In this document: positions 9,046 through 17,564 of the stretch, one piece after another
Numbering within the stretch: position 1 is the first letter of the stretch
Layout: each line of letters begins with the position of its first letter
Origin: Acetobacter garciniae
GTDB lineage: Bacteria > Pseudomonadota > Alphaproteobacteria > Acetobacterales > Acetobacteraceae
Length of the DNA stretch: 64,000 nucleotides
NCBI RefSeq assembly: GCF_017377735.1
Contig: NZ_JAFVMH010000002.1
Coordinates: forward strand, 744,001-808,000
Direction: 5' to 3'
Position numbers and translations under genes: made by a program
The notes under the pieces: generated by a model
Databases searched by the model: none
Told to the model about the DNA's origin: nothing
The model's input: the letters and a program-made list of their open reading frames with translations, nothing else

Positions 9046-10194
9046 ATGACGGATGACCCGCCCTTGAGCCCGGCCCTGCTGCCCTCCGGCTTTGTTGACC
9101 TGCTGACACCTGACGCCCGTACGGAAGCCGAGGGCGTTGCGACGTTGATGGATGTCTTTGCCTCCCACGGGTACGACCGTGTGCGCCCTCCGCTCATGGA
9201 GTTCGAGGAGACGTATCTGGCCGGTGCCGGCGCATCCCTTGCCGAGCAGAGCTTTCGCGTCATGGACCCCGATACGCGGCGCATGATGGTGCTGCGGCCC
9301 GACATCACCCCCCAGATCGCCCGCATGGCGGCGACTCGCGCAGGGGGGGCGGCGCGTCCGCTGCGTGTGTCCTATGCGGGAACCTGCGTGGTGGTGGCCC
9401 CGGTCGCGGCAGAGGAAAGCGGGCGCCAGGTCATGCAGACGGGGATCGAACTGATCGGCCCGGATTCGCCCCAGGCCGATGCCGAAATTCTGGCCGTCGG
9501 CGCGGAAGCGCTGGAACGGCTGGGCGTTACGGGTGTGTCCTTCGACCTGACCATGCCCCCGTTTATCCCCGCCCTGCTGGAGGAAGCGGGCATTCCCGCC
9601 TCCAGCCGGCCCGCACTCCTGCGTGCGCTGGACCGCAAGGACGCGGCGGCCGTGGCCGAACATGGCGGGGCGCTGTCCACCACGCTGACAGCCCTGCTCG
9701 AATCCAGCGGGGCGGCCGAACATGCCGTGGCCCGGCTGACCGGGCTGAACCTGCCGCCGCGCGCGCGCGCCATTCTGGACCGGCTGGTGGATACCGTTGC
9801 CGCGATCAGGGAAAGCCGCCCCGACTTGCGCCTGACAGTAGACCCGGTGGAATTCAGGGGCTGGAAATACCATACCGGCGTGTGCGTGACCGTATTCGCC
9901 ACCGGCCGGTCCGAGGAACTGGGCCGGGGTGGGCGCTACCTGTGCAACGATAACGAACCCGCCTGCGGGCTGACCTTCCGCCCCGATGTGCTGTTCCGCC
10001 TCATTCCCGCCGCAGCCCCGCGCAAGCGCGTCTACCTGGCCCCCGATGCCGACCGGGCGGAGGCAGCCCGCCTGCGCGCGCAGGGCTTTGCCACGATCGG
10101 CGGTTTTTCGGCAGGCCCCCAGGCCATGGAAGACGCCCGGCGCCTGGGGTGCGATTTTGTATTGTCCGGCCTTGCGCGTACGGACGTTTCCTAG
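9046..10194 (+). CDS. hisZ: ATP phosphoribosyltransferase regulatory subunit HisZ
   Basis: HisZ is a histidyl-tRNA-synthetase paralogue that pairs with the short HisG to form the first enzyme of histidine synthesis. The 382-residue product has the class II synthetase-like motif 2 (MMVLRPDITPQIARMA), an R-x-x-Y-like segment (LRVSYAGTC), and a truncated motif 3 zone (ELGRGGRYLCNDNEPACGLTF). It lacks the C-terminal anticodon-binding domain of HisS, which supports HisZ over HisS. ATG 9046 (MTDDPPLSP) was preferred to the in-frame codon at 9010. purA follows 64 bases downstream, a frequent alphaproteobacterial gene pair. hisG is not in the window. Confidence 0.93.
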   Translation: MTDDPPLSPALLPSGFVDLLTPDARTEAEGVATLMDVFASHGYDRVRPPLMEFEETYLAGAGASLAEQSFRVMDPDTRRMMVLRPDITPQIARMAATRAGGAARPLRVSYAGTCVVVAPVAAEESGRQVMQTGIELIGPDSPQADAEILAVGAEALERLGVTGVSFDLTMPPFIPALLEEAGIPASSRPALLRALDRKDAAAVAEHGGALSTTLTALLESSGAAEHAVARLTGLNLPPRARAILDRLVDTVAAIRESRPDLRLTVDPVEFRGWKYHTGVCVTVFATGRSEELGRGGRYLCNDNEPACGLTFRPDVLFRLIPAAAPRKRVYLAPDADRAEAARLRAQGFATIGGFSAGPQAMEDARRLGCDFVLSGLARTDVS

Positions 10195-10258
10195 CATCCC
10201 CGCACCCGGTGCGGCTTCCTTGTGACCAGCAGACAGAGTTTTCAGGAGCAGACCCTCT

Positions 10259-11548
10259 ATGTCCAACGTAACCGTGATCGGCGCCCAGTGGGGCGATGAA
10301 GGCAAGGGCAAGATCGTTGACTGGCTGGCCAGCCGGGCTGACGTGGTCGTGCGTTTTCAGGGTGGCCATAATGCGGGCCATACGCTGGTGGTGGGGAATC
10401 AGGTCTACAAGCTTTCGCTGCTGCCTTCGGGCGTGGTCAGCGGCAAGCTGGGCATTATCGGCAATGGCGTGGTGGTGGACCCCCAGGCCCTGCTGGCCGA
10501 AATTGCCCGCATTGCCGACCAGGGCCTGAAGGTCACGCCCGAGACGCTGAGCATTGCCGAGAACGTGCCGCTGATCCTGCCCGTGCATGGCGCGCTGGAC
10601 CGCGCGCGTGAGGCAGCACGGGGCGAGCGCAAGATCGGCACCACGGGGCGCGGCATCGGCCCCGCCTATGAAGACAAGGTGGCCCGCCGCGCCATCCGCC
10701 TGTGCGACCTGGCCGAGCCCGAAACGCTGGACTGGAAGCTGGACGAGCTTTTGCTGCACCACAACACGCTGCTGGCAGGGCTGGGTGCGCCCACCTTCAC
10801 CAAGGCGGATCTGCTGGCCTGGCTGGCCGATGTGGCGCCCAAGGTCCTGCCCTTCATGGCCCCGACATGGGACCTGCTGGACGATGCCCGCCGCCAGGGC
10901 AAGCGCATCCTGTTCGAAGGGGCGCAGGCCGTCATGCTGGATGTGGACCACGGCACCTATCCGTTCGTGACCAGTTCCAACACCGTGGCGTCCAATGCAG
11001 GCACGGGGTCGGGCATGGGGCCCGGGGCTGCGGGCTTTGTGCTGGGCATTGCCAAGGCGTACTGCACCCGCGTGGGTGAAGGCCCGTTCCCCACCGAACT
11101 GTTCGACGATACGGGCCGCCGACTGGGTGAACGCGGGCATGAATTCGGTACGGTTACCGGTCGGCCGCGCCGCTGCGGCTGGTTCGATGCCGTGCTGGTC
11201 CGCCATGCGGTGCGCGTGGGCGGGGTGAACGGCCTGGCGCTGACCAAGTTGGACGTGCTGGACGGGTTGGACGAAATTCGTATCTGTGTCGGCTATGAAC
11301 TGGATGGGCGCAAGACCGAGCGCTTTCCCTCCGCCCCGGCGGCGCAGGCGCGTATCAAGCCGGTTTACGAAACCATCGAAGGCTGGAAGGAAACCACCCA
11401 TGGCGCGCGCCGCTGGGCCGACCTGCCTGCCCAGGCCATCAAATACGTGCGCCGGATCGAGGAACTGGTGGGCGCGCCGGTCACATTGCTCTCCACCAGC
11501 CCGGACCGCGAAGACACCATTCTGGTCCGCGATCCGTTCGAGGGCTGA
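10259..11548 (+). CDS. purA: Adenylosuccinate synthetase
   Basis: PurA makes adenylosuccinate from IMP, aspartate and GTP, the first committed step to AMP. The 429-residue protein is complete, with the GTP-binding loop [14 protein letters not shown] at the N-terminus, the catalytic Asp/His segment [12 protein letters not shown], the IMP-binding [17 protein letters not shown] and the conserved [15 protein letters not shown]. It is followed by a classic intrinsic terminator, so the hisZ-purA unit ends here. Confidence 0.98.
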   Translation: MSNVTVIGAQWGDEGKGKIVDWLASRADVVVRFQGGHNAGHTLVVGNQVYKLSLLPSGVVSGKLGIIGNGVVVDPQALLAEIARIADQGLKVTPETLSIAENVPLILPVHGALDRAREAARGERKIGTTGRGIGPAYEDKVARRAIRLCDLAEPETLDWKLDELLLHHNTLLAGLGAPTFTKADLLAWLADVAPKVLPFMAPTWDLLDDARRQGKRILFEGAQAVMLDVDHGTYPFVTSSNTVASNAGTGSGMGPGAAGFVLGIAKAYCTRVGEGPFPTELFDDTGRRLGERGHEFGTVTGRPRRCGWFDAVLVRHAVRVGGVNGLALTKLDVLDGLDEIRICVGYELDGRKTERFPSAPAAQARIKPVYETIEGWKETTHGARRWADLPAQAIKYVRRIEELVGAPVTLLSTSPDREDTILVRDPFEG

Positions 11549-11590
11549 ACAATACCCCAAGGGCCCGCAAAATGGCCGACTGAATATGAA

Positions 11591-11618
11591 GCCCCCGCCC
11601 TGTTGCGGGGGCTTTTTT
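11591..11618 (+). terminator. purA intrinsic terminator
   Basis: GCCCCCGC (11591-11598) and GCGGGGGC (11605-11612) form an 8-bp GC stem with a 6-base loop, followed directly by six T residues. It lies 42 bases after the purA stop. Confidence 0.92.
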
Positions 11619-11636
11619 ATGGGAGTGTTCCTTGCA

Positions 11637-11711
11637 GACTGTTTCAAAAGTCAGTCGGGTCGGGCTGGGCGGGTCTTTTCTGGCCTGCATGCGTTGGCTT
11701 TTGAAACAGCC
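11637..11711. repeat. Short element with 16-bp terminal inverted repeats (MITE-like)
   Basis: The left arm GACTGTTTCAAAAGTC and the right arm GGCTTTTGAAACAGCC are inverted copies that differ at two of 16 positions, with CTGTTTCAAAAG identical. They are separated by about 43 bases of GC-rich sequence. The TTTCAAAAG-type ends resemble insertion-sequence termini. No transposase is inside, so this may be a miniature element, a solo relic, or a long cruciform. I see no second full copy in the window. Confidence 0.45.
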
Positions 11712-11860
11712 GCTTAACCTTTCAGCCGTTCGCGCGCTGGAGAAAGGGGCCATGCCCTGTCCGGCGGGCGGCCCGTTCGGGCCATGCGCGCGTGGGGGGC
11801 AGGGATATGCTGCATAATCAGACTCTGGTCATCGTGTTCAGGCTGGGGTAGCAGCGATCC

Positions 11861-12250
11861 ATGAGCATGTCTTTTCGCAGCAGGATGAATGTGGCGGCCT
11901 TCTGGCCGCTGGTGCTGCTTGCGCTTCTGGCACGCCTGTCCTTTGGCAGCATGGCCCAGCCACTGTCTGTCTTCGACGACTCGTTGCGGGAATTGTCCAG
12001 GCTTTCCGTTCTTTGCGACGATCCCGCGCCCCTGTCCCACCCGGATGAAAAGCATCATGCATCCGACGATGATCAGAGCGGGTCGTTTCTGCTGGCCGAG
12101 GCGCTGGAACTGCTCTGCCTTGCACTCGGCATCTGCTTTCTTGCAGCGTTTTCCGTAAGTTGCCTGGACCCGGTCTGGGCCTTCCCGCCCGTTCGCGGTC
12201 CGCCCTTCTGCCGCTGGTCCTCGCTTTGCCCGCAGGGCCCGCCCGCCTGA
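11861..12250 (+). CDS. Small membrane protein of unknown function upstream of a TonB receptor
   Basis: The 129-residue product has a hydrophobic N-terminal segment (FWPLVLLALLARLSFG, about residues 14-29), a His/Asp-rich hydrophilic middle (LSHPDEKHHASDDDQSG) and a second membrane segment (LLCLALGICFLAAFSVSCL). This layout resembles the DUF2946-type proteins often found next to TonB receptors, and a clearer member of that type sits before the receptor at 28732. However, the CPxC motif is missing, so the family call is weak. ATG 11861 is followed by a second ATG two codons on; neither has a strong ribosome-binding site. The TonB receptor gene starts 72 bases later in the same direction. Confidence 0.5.
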   Translation: MSMSFRSRMNVAAFWPLVLLALLARLSFGSMAQPLSVFDDSLRELSRLSVLCDDPAPLSHPDEKHHASDDDQSGSFLLAEALELLCLALGICFLAAFSVSCLDPVWAFPPVRGPPFCRWSSLCPQGPPA

Positions 12251-12322
12251 CCTGACTGTTACCGAGCCGCCTGCGCGCATCACGCGCGGGCTTTGCGTGT
12301 TGACTGTTCGGGTTCCCAATCC

Positions 12323-14728
12323 ATGTCTTCCTGTTTTTGTACGGCCCGCCACCTGTGTGGCGCAACGGCGGGCGTCATTGCATTTCTCTGTGTCGCGGCC
12401 CATGCCGCAGCACCGCCGAAAAACGCGCCTTCCAGGGCGTGGCAGCACAAGCCTGCCCCCAATCCCCAAGGCACTTCCCCCAGGAGTGCGCAGGCGGGTC
12501 AGCCCGGTGCCAAGCCCCGTCCGGGCCCCGTGATCGGGCCCAAAGCTGCAGGCCTACCGGCTGTCGAGCATATTGTCGTCACGGGCATCAGCCGCGCACC
12601 GGCCACCATCCGCCCGGCGGGGCAGACAACCTATAGTGCGGAGGCAAGCAGTTTTGCAGGCCAGGTCGGCCAGAGCGTTGCCGATATGGTCGTCACCATT
12701 CCCGGGGTCAGCTTTACGCAGGGCAACGGCCCGCGTGACACGGTTGTTTCGGTCCGTGGGTCGGGCGACAGGCAGTCCTACGGGTTGAAGAATCTCCAGG
12801 TTCTCGAAGACGGTTTTCCCATGACCCAGCCGGACGGCACGGCCCGTGCCGACCTGATCGACCCGCACGCCTATGACGGTGTGGATGTGTTCGAAGGACC
12901 GGCCTCGACCGTGTATGGCAATTACGCCATCAACGGCGCCATCAATTTCCGGACCCGCCAGGGGGCGGATATCCACGGGCTGGAACTGGGTTCGGATTTC
13001 GGCAGTTTTGGCATGGTCAACACCTACGCCACGCTGGGGCTGGGAAACCACGCCTACGACCTGATGGTGTTCGGCAGCAATGTGCGGGGCAACGGCTTTA
13101 TCGCAAACAGCCATTACGATACCTCGACCGAAAATATCCGCCTGCGGGTCAATCTTGCACCGTCTGACCGGCTGATCTTCAAAGTCGTCAACAACATCAC
13201 GCATGCCAATCTGCCCGTGCGGCTCTCTCTCGATCAGTATCGCGCCAATCCCTATCAGCATGGCTGCGCCGATGCGTCGGCGGCTGCGGCCGGGTGCGCT
13301 TCTGTCAATCTTCTGCTCAACGGCCGGTTCGGGGCCAGGGAAGCCGTAAGCCCGCAGGCCGCCGGGCTGGGGCGGTTCGATCGCCGCACGATAATCGGCC
13401 TGCGGTGGGAGCATGATTTCAGCAGCCGCACGACATGGCGCAACCAGTTCACCTACGATCAGCGCCATATCGACCAGCCGACATCCCCCACCTCTTTCGT
13501 GGGGCCGTATAATTCCTACAATGCCAGCAGCGATGTCACGAACCGGGCCAGTATCGGCGGAACGTCGCTGGAAAGCTTTGCCGGCATAAGCTTCGATTAT
13601 CTCGATTACGGGTATCAGACCTACAATATCCTGCCGCTGGGTGGTGCCGCGCGCGGGGCCATGAGTTCACAGTCCTACGGCCATCAGTGGAACCTGGGCG
13701 CGCGCTTTCAGGAAGACTGGCATTTCGCACCGGACTGGCACGCCGTGGTGGGGCTTGGCGGCACCTATTCCGATATCGGGGCGACCCAGGCGCTCTATGC
13801 CTATTCAGCCGCAGCCACGACCAGCAACCTTGTTACGGCCAACCGCTTTTTCTTTAACCTCGCACCCGAAGGGGCCCTGATCTACACGCCCGCCAGGGAC
13901 TGGGCGCTGTATGCGCGGGTCGGGACTGCTTATGGCACGCCGTCCGCCTCGAACCTTTTTATCACCCCGCAAGGGCAGTATGGCAGCAATACGCAGCTAA
14001 AAAGCCAGAGCAGCGTGGGGGTGGACCTGGGGGCGGACTGGCGCCTGGGCAAGATCGTTCATGTGCAGGCAACGGGATTTTACGAATTCTATAACAACGA
14101 ACTGGTCAGCCAGTCTGCTGGTGTCAACACGGTGGGGGCCTATACTTTCAATGCCCCTGCATCGCAGCATCGCGGGGTGGTGCTTGGCCTGGACTACACC
14201 CCCATGCCCCATATATTGCCGGGCGGGAAGATCGCGCTCAGCTACACCTACGACAATCAGGTCTACACCAATTATACGGAAGTCCTGTCCAACAGCCAGG
14301 TCTCGCGCGGTTTCAGCCGCAAGGGCGATCATATTCCCGGCGTCATTCCCAATTTTCTCAATGCGCGCTTTCTGTATGACCAGCCAACAGGCAGGTTCGA
14401 AGGGCTGGGCGGTTATGCGGAAGTCACCTGGCGGGACGCCTACTGGCTGGACAACGCCAATATGCTCAAGGCGCCGGGCTATGCCCTGCTCAACCTGGAA
14501 ATCCATTACGATCCGCCCAGGCATATGGGCTGGGTGCATCGGCTGCACTGGTATTTCGAGGTACAGAATGTCGCCAACCAGACCTATATTGCCGGTGCGA
14601 CCCCCATCAGCGACATACTGCTTGCCAACGGGCAGCAGGCCGGGGCCGGTAATCTCGGGGCCAGCACCGGCTCGATCTACGCCGGATCGCCCCGGGCGTA
14701 TTTTGGTGGCGTGCGGCTCCGGCTTTGA
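12323..14728 (+). CDS. TonB-dependent outer-membrane receptor (FecA/CirA type)
   Basis: The 801-residue protein imports a ligand across the outer membrane using TonB/ExbBD energy. It has a signal peptide (residues 1 to about 30, ending in AAHAAA), a Pro/Ala-rich spacer of about 50 residues, a TonB box (EHIVVTG), a plug domain (VADMVVTIPGVSF, VSVRGSG, VDVFEGPASTVYG) and a long beta-barrel ending in aromatic YFGGVRLRL. The plug types it among iron-complex receptors, but the ligand cannot be read from sequence. ATG 12323 gives the clean signal peptide; an in-frame TTG at 12293 is less likely. The window already starts with a Fur-type gene, but I see no Fur box with confidence. Confidence 0.9.
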   Translation: MSSCFCTARHLCGATAGVIAFLCVAAHAAAPPKNAPSRAWQHKPAPNPQGTSPRSAQAGQPGAKPRPGPVIGPKAAGLPAVEHIVVTGISRAPATIRPAGQTTYSAEASSFAGQVGQSVADMVVTIPGVSFTQGNGPRDTVVSVRGSGDRQSYGLKNLQVLEDGFPMTQPDGTARADLIDPHAYDGVDVFEGPASTVYGNYAINGAINFRTRQGADIHGLELGSDFGSFGMVNTYATLGLGNHAYDLMVFGSNVRGNGFIANSHYDTSTENIRLRVNLAPSDRLIFKVVNNITHANLPVRLSLDQYRANPYQHGCADASAAAAGCASVNLLLNGRFGAREAVSPQAAGLGRFDRRTIIGLRWEHDFSSRTTWRNQFTYDQRHIDQPTSPTSFVGPYNSYNASSDVTNRASIGGTSLESFAGISFDYLDYGYQTYNILPLGGAARGAMSSQSYGHQWNLGARFQEDWHFAPDWHAVVGLGGTYSDIGATQALYAYSAAATTSNLVTANRFFFNLAPEGALIYTPARDWALYARVGTAYGTPSASNLFITPQGQYGSNTQLKSQSSVGVDLGADWRLGKIVHVQATGFYEFYNNELVSQSAGVNTVGAYTFNAPASQHRGVVLGLDYTPMPHILPGGKIALSYTYDNQVYTNYTEVLSNSQVSRGFSRKGDHIPGVIPNFLNARFLYDQPTGRFEGLGGYAEVTWRDAYWLDNANMLKAPGYALLNLEIHYDPPRHMGWVHRLHWYFEVQNVANQTYIAGATPISDILLANGQQAGAGNLGASTGSIYAGSPRAYFGGVRLRL

Positions 14729-14784
14729 TCGGGGCGGGCTTTTTCGGGTGCGGGTTTTTTATCGGTCTCCTGCCTGCCGCCCGC

Positions 14785-16098
14785 CTAGCGGCCCGGGCGG
14801 GTTCCGATATTGCCGCGCAGGGTTGGCGCTTCATACTGCGTGCGGAACAGGCCGCGCCGCTGCAATTCCGGCACGACGGCGCGGGCGAATGTCTCGTGGC
14901 TGGACGGGGCCGTTACGGGATCGAGCACAAACCCGTCGCAACACCCGGAGGTGAAGATATCTTCCAGCCTGTCCGCAACCGTTTTGGGGGACCCCACGAT
15001 CTGTTCGGGCAGCATCTTGCGGGCCGCCGCCAGGAACTCCGTTTTGGCGGTTTTCTGCAATTCCGAAACGTCTTCGATAATCGCGTGCATGCCCTGCGCC
15101 CCGGCTTCGGACCCCGGCTTGTCCTTGTCAGAAAGTTTGGTGACATCGACCCCGGCGGATGCGGACAGATGGGCTGCGTTCAGTTCTCCGACAACCAGGC
15201 TGTTGATGTAATCGGCCTTTTCGCGCGCGATGGAATCCGTCTCACCCACGATACAGGTGGCAAGCATGGCCACGGCGCAGTCACCTGGCCGCCGCCCGTT
15301 TTCGACAATCTTCTGCTTCAATGCGTCGTAATGCGCGCGGGCCTTTTCCCTGGGCGCGTAGAAGGTAAAGACAAGCTCGGCCCAGCGTGCAGCGAATTCC
15401 GTGCCCCGTGGGGATGACCCTGCCTGCATGAGAACAGGGTGACCCTGCGCACTGCGCGGAATGGTGATCGGCCCGCGCGTGCGCACGAAACGCCCTTCGT
15501 AATTGGCGTAGTGAACCTTGGCGGGATCGCCAAATATGCCGCGCTCCTTGTCCAGCACCCAGGCATCTTCATCCCAGCTTTTCCACAGCTTCATGCAGGC
15601 TTCGACAACCTCATCCGCCTGGTCGTAACGCAGATCCTTGTCGGGCAGGCTGGCAAGGCCGTAATTGCGCGCTTCAAGCTCGGTAGCCGATGTCACGATA
15701 TTCCACGCCACGCGACCACCGCTCATGACATCGAGCGACTGCAAGGAGCGCGCCAGATGGTAGGCTGGCAGCAGCGTCGTGGACAATGTCGCCCCAAGGC
15801 CGAGATACCGCGTGGCCGCGGCCATGACGGGCAGAATCGTCATGGGGTCCAGATAGCTTACCTGCCCGCCGTACCGCACATAGGCATCGTAACCCCCGGC
15901 ATGGATATCGTACAGGCCTTGCAGGTCCGCGAAAAAGCAGCCATCGAAACAGGCATCCTCCAGGGTGCGCGCGATATTTTCATACCGCGAGGGCTTGAGA
16001 ATATCCCCCAACGTCGCCTCCGGGTGGCGCCAGCCAGCGGGATGCAGCGCGGTCGGCCCTGTCTTCAGATAAGCAAACAGGTTCATTTTTCTGGACAT
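14785..16098 (-). CDS. NtaA/SnaA/DszA-type flavin-dependent monooxygenase (LLM class)
   Basis: This 437-residue enzyme belongs to the bacterial-luciferase-like FMNH2-dependent monooxygenases, subgroup NtaA/SnaA/SoxA/DszA. Hallmarks are the N-terminal MNLFAYLKTGPTALHPAGWRHP, the GGRVAWNIVTS motif near the flavin site, and HPVLMQAGSSPRGTEFAARWAELVF. Relatives oxidise nitrilotriacetate, dibenzothiophene sulfone or similar small molecules with FMNH2 from a partner reductase. A flavin reductase-like protein is encoded at 31848-32468, not adjacent. It lies downstream of, and in line with, a CaiX/ChoX-like binding protein and a TonB receptor, so it may act on an imported quaternary amine or sulfur compound. 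The substrate is not known. Confidence 0.85.
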   Translation of the reverse strand: MSRKMNLFAYLKTGPTALHPAGWRHPEATLGDILKPSRYENIARTLEDACFDGCFFADLQGLYDIHAGGYDAYVRYGGQVSYLDPMTILPVMAAATRYLGLGATLSTTLLPAYHLARSLQSLDVMSGGRVAWNIVTSATELEARNYGLASLPDKDLRYDQADEVVEACMKLWKSWDEDAWVLDKERGIFGDPAKVHYANYEGRFVRTRGPITIPRSAQGHPVLMQAGSSPRGTEFAARWAELVFTFYAPREKARAHYDALKQKIVENGRRPGDCAVAMLATCIVGETDSIAREKADYINSLVVGELNAAHLSASAGVDVTKLSDKDKPGSEAGAQGMHAIIEDVSELQKTAKTEFLAAARKMLPEQIVGSPKTVADRLEDIFTSGCCDGFVLDPVTAPSSHETFARAVVPELQRRGLFRTQYEAPTLRGNIGTRPGR

Positions 16099-16277
16099 GA
16101 GGAATTTCCCGTAAGGCAGGCACCAGCAAAGGCTGAAAAAACACCGATAAAGACGCTACCCGGATTTGCAAGGCAGGATTTGCGGATCGTATCAGATAAC
16201 GTCCGACCTGACGTGCCGCCCCGGCTTGCCGGGTGCCCTTGGGGAATGGTTCATCCAAGTTTTCTGCCCCAGCAGGG

Positions 16278-17306
16278 TCAGGGTGTCCGATCCAGCATTC
16301 TTTTGACCGCGTCCTTGCCGGGCTGGCCGTCCATCGTGACAATATCTTCCAGCCATGCGGACCATTCAGCGGGATGATCGCGCAGCCATTGCCAGGCGAC
16401 AGTGGAGGGCTTGGTGCGGTTCTCCTCGATGGCCCGCATCATCGTATTTTCGTCCTGCACGCTAAAACGAATGCGTGTCAGCAATCGCGCGGCGTTCGGG
16501 CAGGCCTTGTCGTAACCGGCGCGGATCACGGTATGGACCGATGTTCCACCATCTGCGCCGAACACGCTTTCGCCCCCGGTCAGGTAACGGATTGGAAAGG
16601 TCATGTTCATCGGATGGGGTTCCCAGCCCAGAAACAGGATCGGCTGGTGTTTTTGAATATTACGGGCCACCTGGGACAGCATGCCCTGCTCGCTGCTTTC
16701 CACCAGGCGGAAATGGCCCAGGTTGAACTGGTTGTGCCTCAGCATGTTCAAAATAAGGGCATTGCCGTTATTGCCCGCCTCAAGCCCGAAGATCATGTAG
16801 CTCAGTTGCGGGCCCCAGGCCTGAATATCCTTGTAATCGCGCAGTCCGGCATTCCAGGTGTAATCGGGCACCGCCAGTGTCAGATGCGCCCCCGACAGAT
16901 TGGTGGCCACCTGTTCGACACTTCCATCGGCCAGGAACGGCGCGATGGCCTGGTGCCCGATCGGCTCCCAATTACTCAGAAACGCATCCACCCGCCGGTC
17001 CCGCATGGAAACATAGGTCAACGCCAGGGTCAGCATGGGGGCCTGCGGCCTGTATCCCAGGGCATCAAAAAGCCGCACGGCGACAGAGGTCACCGCTTCC
17101 GCATCGGTCCAGCCCACATCGGAAAGGCGGATCGGCGCACAGGACGGCGTATCCGCGACCGGCAGGGCCGCGGCCCGCTGGGTGGGAAGCAGTGTGGACA
17201 GGAGCGTCAGCCCGACCAATACGATACGGCCCATCCGCCTGCAATGTTGCAACGCAGGTGCTGCGGCCGTGCCGAACAGGTATCGGAAAAAGGCATTATA
17301 ACGCAT
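16278..17306 (-). CDS. Quaternary-amine ABC transporter substrate-binding protein (CaiX/ChoX-like)
   Basis: This is a periplasmic binding protein of the OpuAC/ChoX family. The 342-residue product has a hydrophobic signal segment (GRIVLVGLTLLSTLL) and a mature part starting near ADTPSCAPIRLSDVGWTD. Three aromatic-cage tryptophans of choline/carnitine/betaine binders can be placed: W66 (VGWTD), W113 (SNWEP) and W228 (GWEPHPMN). DYTWNAGLRDYKDI matches the usual hinge region. No ATPase or permease gene is adjacent, as with the solo carnitine binder CaiX of Pseudomonas, which borrows a choline permease (known for that family). It lies beside the carnitine-catabolism genes, which supports carnitine or betaine as ligand. 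An ATG at 17234 is an alternative start. Confidence 0.82.
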   Translation of the reverse strand: MRYNAFFRYLFGTAAAPALQHCRRMGRIVLVGLTLLSTLLPTQRAAALPVADTPSCAPIRLSDVGWTDAEAVTSVAVRLFDALGYRPQAPMLTLALTYVSMRDRRVDAFLSNWEPIGHQAIAPFLADGSVEQVATNLSGAHLTLAVPDYTWNAGLRDYKDIQAWGPQLSYMIFGLEAGNNGNALILNMLRHNQFNLGHFRLVESSEQGMLSQVARNIQKHQPILFLGWEPHPMNMTFPIRYLTGGESVFGADGGTSVHTVIRAGYDKACPNAARLLTRIRFSVQDENTMMRAIEENRTKPSTVAWQWLRDHPAEWSAWLEDIVTMDGQPGKDAVKRMLDRTP

Positions 17307-17564
17307 TGCATTGCCTGTCGCGGGTTTGCTCTGGGGGGATGGGATGGGTCACCTCGTTTCAAATCAAGGGGTGTGCGGTTCGGCTCTCAAGCTCTTAGTG
17401 CATGATCAGACTGTTCCGCTATGTCAACAATCATTTCAGATACTTACGCGCCTTGCCCGGCCCGGTTCGCAGGGGCCTGCCATGGCGCCCTGTGGACTGC
17501 AATGGCGCATTTCCGCGCCTGGATGGTACGCGCCAGCCTGCGCAGGCCGTGACCGGCACCCGGG

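Noticed and set aside
7372..10311. A very long minus-strand open frame (979 codons)
   Set aside because: It lies antisense to the flavoprotein end, HerA-like gene, hisZ and the start of purA, all with clear motifs. Its translation is rich in Gly/Gln/His/Arg with no domain, typical of GC-biased shadow frames.
10001..11647. A minus-strand frame of 548 codons opposite purA
   Set aside because: It is a shadow of purA in the mirrored frame; no start signal and no recognisable domain.
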